7,702 nucleotides of DNA from an uncultured Acholeplasmataceae bacterium (GTDB lineage Bacteria; Bacillota_I; Bacilli_A; Acholeplasmatales; Acholeplasmataceae), in assembly GCA_937983315.1 (NCBI GenBank), contig CALKAH010000053.1, forward strand, positions 1 through 7,702, in the 5' to 3' direction. Positions 5,723-7,702 of the stretch are shown here, piece after piece. The notes under the pieces were generated by a model. That model worked only from the letters and a program-made list of their open reading frames with translations, made no database searches and had not been told where the DNA came from. Within the stretch, counting starts at the first letter, position 1, and each line of letters begins with the position of its first letter. The position numbers were made by a program, and so were the translations under genes.

Positions 5723-7651
5723 ATGTTAAAAAAATGGTTTGACCCAGGTAAAAGAGAGCTAAAAAGTGCGAAGAAAATCGCGGATTTAGTCTTTGCCATG
5801 GAAGAAGATATGGCCAAACTATCCAATGAAGAACTTCAAGCTAAAACACCATGGTTTAAACATCGCTACCAACAGGGTGAATCCTTAGAATCCATCATGC
5901 CAGAAGCATTTGCAGTGGTGAGAGAAGCTTCCCGTCGTGTGACTAAACTTTTCCCTTATTATGTTCAAGTCCTCGGTGCGGTTGCCATTTTCCACGGTAA
6001 TATCGCCGAAATGAAAACCGGTGAAGGTAAAACCTTAACAGCGGTTATGCCAGCTTATCTATCAGCTTTAAACGGTCAAGGTGTTCACATCGTGACCGTG
6101 AACGAATACTTAGCGAAACGTGAAGCCCAGGGCGATATCGGTGATTTGTTTCGCTTTTTAGGCTTAACCGTTGGTTTAAATTTACGTGATATTACCCGTG
6201 ATCAAAAGCGTCAAGCTTATGATTGTGACATCCTTTATTCGACAAACGCAGAACTCGGTTTCGACTACTTAAGAGATCATATGGTGCTTTATGCACGTGA
6301 AATGGTTCAACAACGTGGTCTTAATTACGCGATCATCGACGAAGTTGACTCCATCTTAATCGATGAAGCGAGAACACCACTCATTATCTCAGGTGGCGAA
6401 AAGAATAACTATAACCTTTATCAAGCTGCTGACCGTTTTGCAAAGTCACTCCATGATGAGGATTTTGAAATTGATTTAGAGTCCAAAACCATTGCGTTAA
6501 CCCCATCAGGAATCAAGCGTGCTGAACAAATTTTTCAACTTGAAAACCTTTACGATTTAAAACATGTCACTTTGGTTCATCATATTAACAACGCACTACG
6601 TGCAGTCCACATCATGTCACGAGATGTTGAATACGTCGTCCAAGATGGTGAAGTCTTGATCGTTGACCAGTTTACAGGACGTATTTTGCGTGGTCGTCAA
6701 TTCTCTGAAGGTCTCCATCAAGCCCTTGAAGCTAAAGAAGGTGTCCAAATCAAGAAGGAAACCGTCACGGTTGCAACCATCACTTACCAAAACTTCTTTA
6801 GAATGTATAAGAAACTTTCAGGGATGACAGGTACAGCAAAGACTGAAGAAGAGGAATTTAGAGACATTTATAACATGGATGTCATTGAAGTTCCAACCAA
6901 TGCTCCAGTCATCAGAAAAGATGAACCTGATTTTATCTACGCCCGTTTAGAAGATAAGTATAAAGCACTGTGTGATGAAGTCGAAATGCGTCACAATAAA
7001 GGCCAACCCTTACTGATTGGTACCATTGCAGTTGAAACATCAGAACTTCTATCCCGTTTGCTCAAAGCAAGACGAATCAATCATGAAGTCTTGAACGCTA
7101 AAAATCACGAACGCGAAGCTGAAATTGTCGCAAAAGCTGGTTTATTAGGATCTGTGACAATTGCCACCAACATGGCTGGTCGTGGTACCGATATTAAACT
7201 TGGACCAGGCGTTGTCGAACTCGGTGGACTTGCTGTCATCGGTAGTGAACGTCATGAATCAAGACGTATTGATAATCAGTTAAGAGGTCGTAGTGGTCGT
7301 CAAGGAGACCCCGGATACTCACGTTTTTATCTTTCTGCTGAAGATGAACTCATGCAGCGTTTCGGTGGTGAGTCATTTAAACGTCGTATTGAGCTGCTTG
7401 AGCGTTTGAATACGACAGGTGAACCCTTATCCTCAAAACTGTTTTCACGCTTTGTAACATCCGCACAAAAGCGTATTGAAGGAAATAACTATGATACGCG
7501 TAAAAATGTCTTAAAATATGACGATGTCCTAAGAAAACAGCGTGAAATTATTTATAAAGAACGTCGAGATGTATTAACGTTAGATTCGATCGAACAGCAG
7601 GTGCGCGAAACCGTGAAGAAGAGTTTATCGCAAACCCTTCATCAATTCATC
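5723..7651 (+). CDS. secA: Preprotein translocase ATPase SecA, 3' truncated
   Basis: The motor of the Sec pathway: it binds secretory preproteins and uses ATP to push them through the SecYEG channel at the cytoplasmic membrane. 643 codons are visible of a usual 780-840; the contig ends in the helical scaffold region, so the rest of the scaffold/wing domain and the C-terminal tail are missing. Motifs in order: N-terminal helices ending in [14 protein letters not shown] (60-73), Walker A MKTGEGKT (97-104), [10 protein letters not shown] (125-134), [13 protein letters not shown] (173-185), DEAD-type [19 protein letters not shown] (206-224), [24 protein letters not shown] (352-375), [12 protein letters not shown] (483-494) and [18 protein letters not shown] (514-531), which holds the arginine-finger motif. 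All ATPase motifs look intact. Start ATG at 5723 has AAAGGAT at 5708-5714, nine bases upstream. The frame continues artificially into the adapter, adding a false tail ([17 protein letters not shown]). Confidence 0.98.
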
Positions 7652-7702
7652 AGATCGGAAGAGCACACGGCTGAACTCCAGTCACCGAATACGATCTCGT
7701 AT
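7652..7702 (-). other. Illumina TruSeq i7 adapter, right contig end (artefact)
   Basis: Reverse complement of the left-end adapter: AGATCGGAAGAGCACACG, then G at 7670 where the standard adapter has T, CTGAACTCCAGTCAC, the index CGAATACG, and ATCTCGTAT from the P7 tail. Not genomic. The same index at both ends shows that both came from the same library. The single mismatch is best explained as a sequencing or low-coverage assembly error. Confidence 0.99.

Noticed and set aside
5641..5826. Reverse-strand open frame across the secA promoter and start
   Set aside because: Overlaps the secA promoter region, ribosome binding site and N-terminus; no independent support.
48..7651. A previously undescribed defence, mobile or biosynthetic system
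   Set aside because: All seven genes have a family or a plausible housekeeping context; there is no repeat array, nuclease, transposase, toxin-antitoxin pair or biosynthetic cluster.
1..7702. Terminal inverted repeats of a mobile element or linear replicon
   Set aside because: The repeats are Illumina adapter sequence with a library index, there is no transposase or replication gene, and they interrupt housekeeping genes at both ends.

Overview
The window is a short assembled contig from a moderately AT-rich bacterium of the Firmicutes/Mollicutes type. This is suggested by the SAM-I (S-box) riboswitch with an intrinsic-terminator platform, the soluble YutG-like PgpA protein, strong AGGAGG/AGGTGA ribosome binding sites, TTG and GTG starts, and the Firmicutes-like sequences of MetK and SecA. 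All recognisable Trp codons are TGG and no gene has an in-frame TGA, so the standard code fits. An Acholeplasma/Izemoplasma/Erysipelotrichia-like lineage is my guess from the feel of the proteins; the genus cannot be read from this sequence.

Both ends are not biological. Bases 1-47 and 7652-7702 are the Illumina TruSeq i7 adapter with the same 8-base index (CGTATTCG / CGAATACG), in opposite orientation. Genomic DNA is therefore about 48-7651, and the first and last genes (fmt and secA) are cut by the contig ends.

Layout, all on the + strand. (1) 48-2689: fmt (5' end missing), a pgpA/yutG-like gene and a six-helix membrane protein whose cytoplasmic part looks like a degenerate HD-GYP domain. 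They are tightly spaced and look like one operon. (2) 2690-2931: a promoter, a SAM-I riboswitch, an antiterminator and a terminator. (3) 2932-5576: metK, a DUF3137 membrane protein and lemA, with no terminator between them, ending at a strong terminator at 5593-5622. (4) 5623-7651: promoter region and secA, 3' truncated.

Functionally the contig is mostly housekeeping: formylation of initiator tRNA, phospholipid synthesis, SAM synthesis under SAM feedback, and the Sec translocase motor. The two least understood pieces are the membrane-anchored, apparently inactive HD-GYP-like protein and the DUF3137-LemA pair that sits downstream of the SAM switch. I see no mobile element, CRISPR array, tRNA, rRNA, defence system or previously undescribed multi-gene system.
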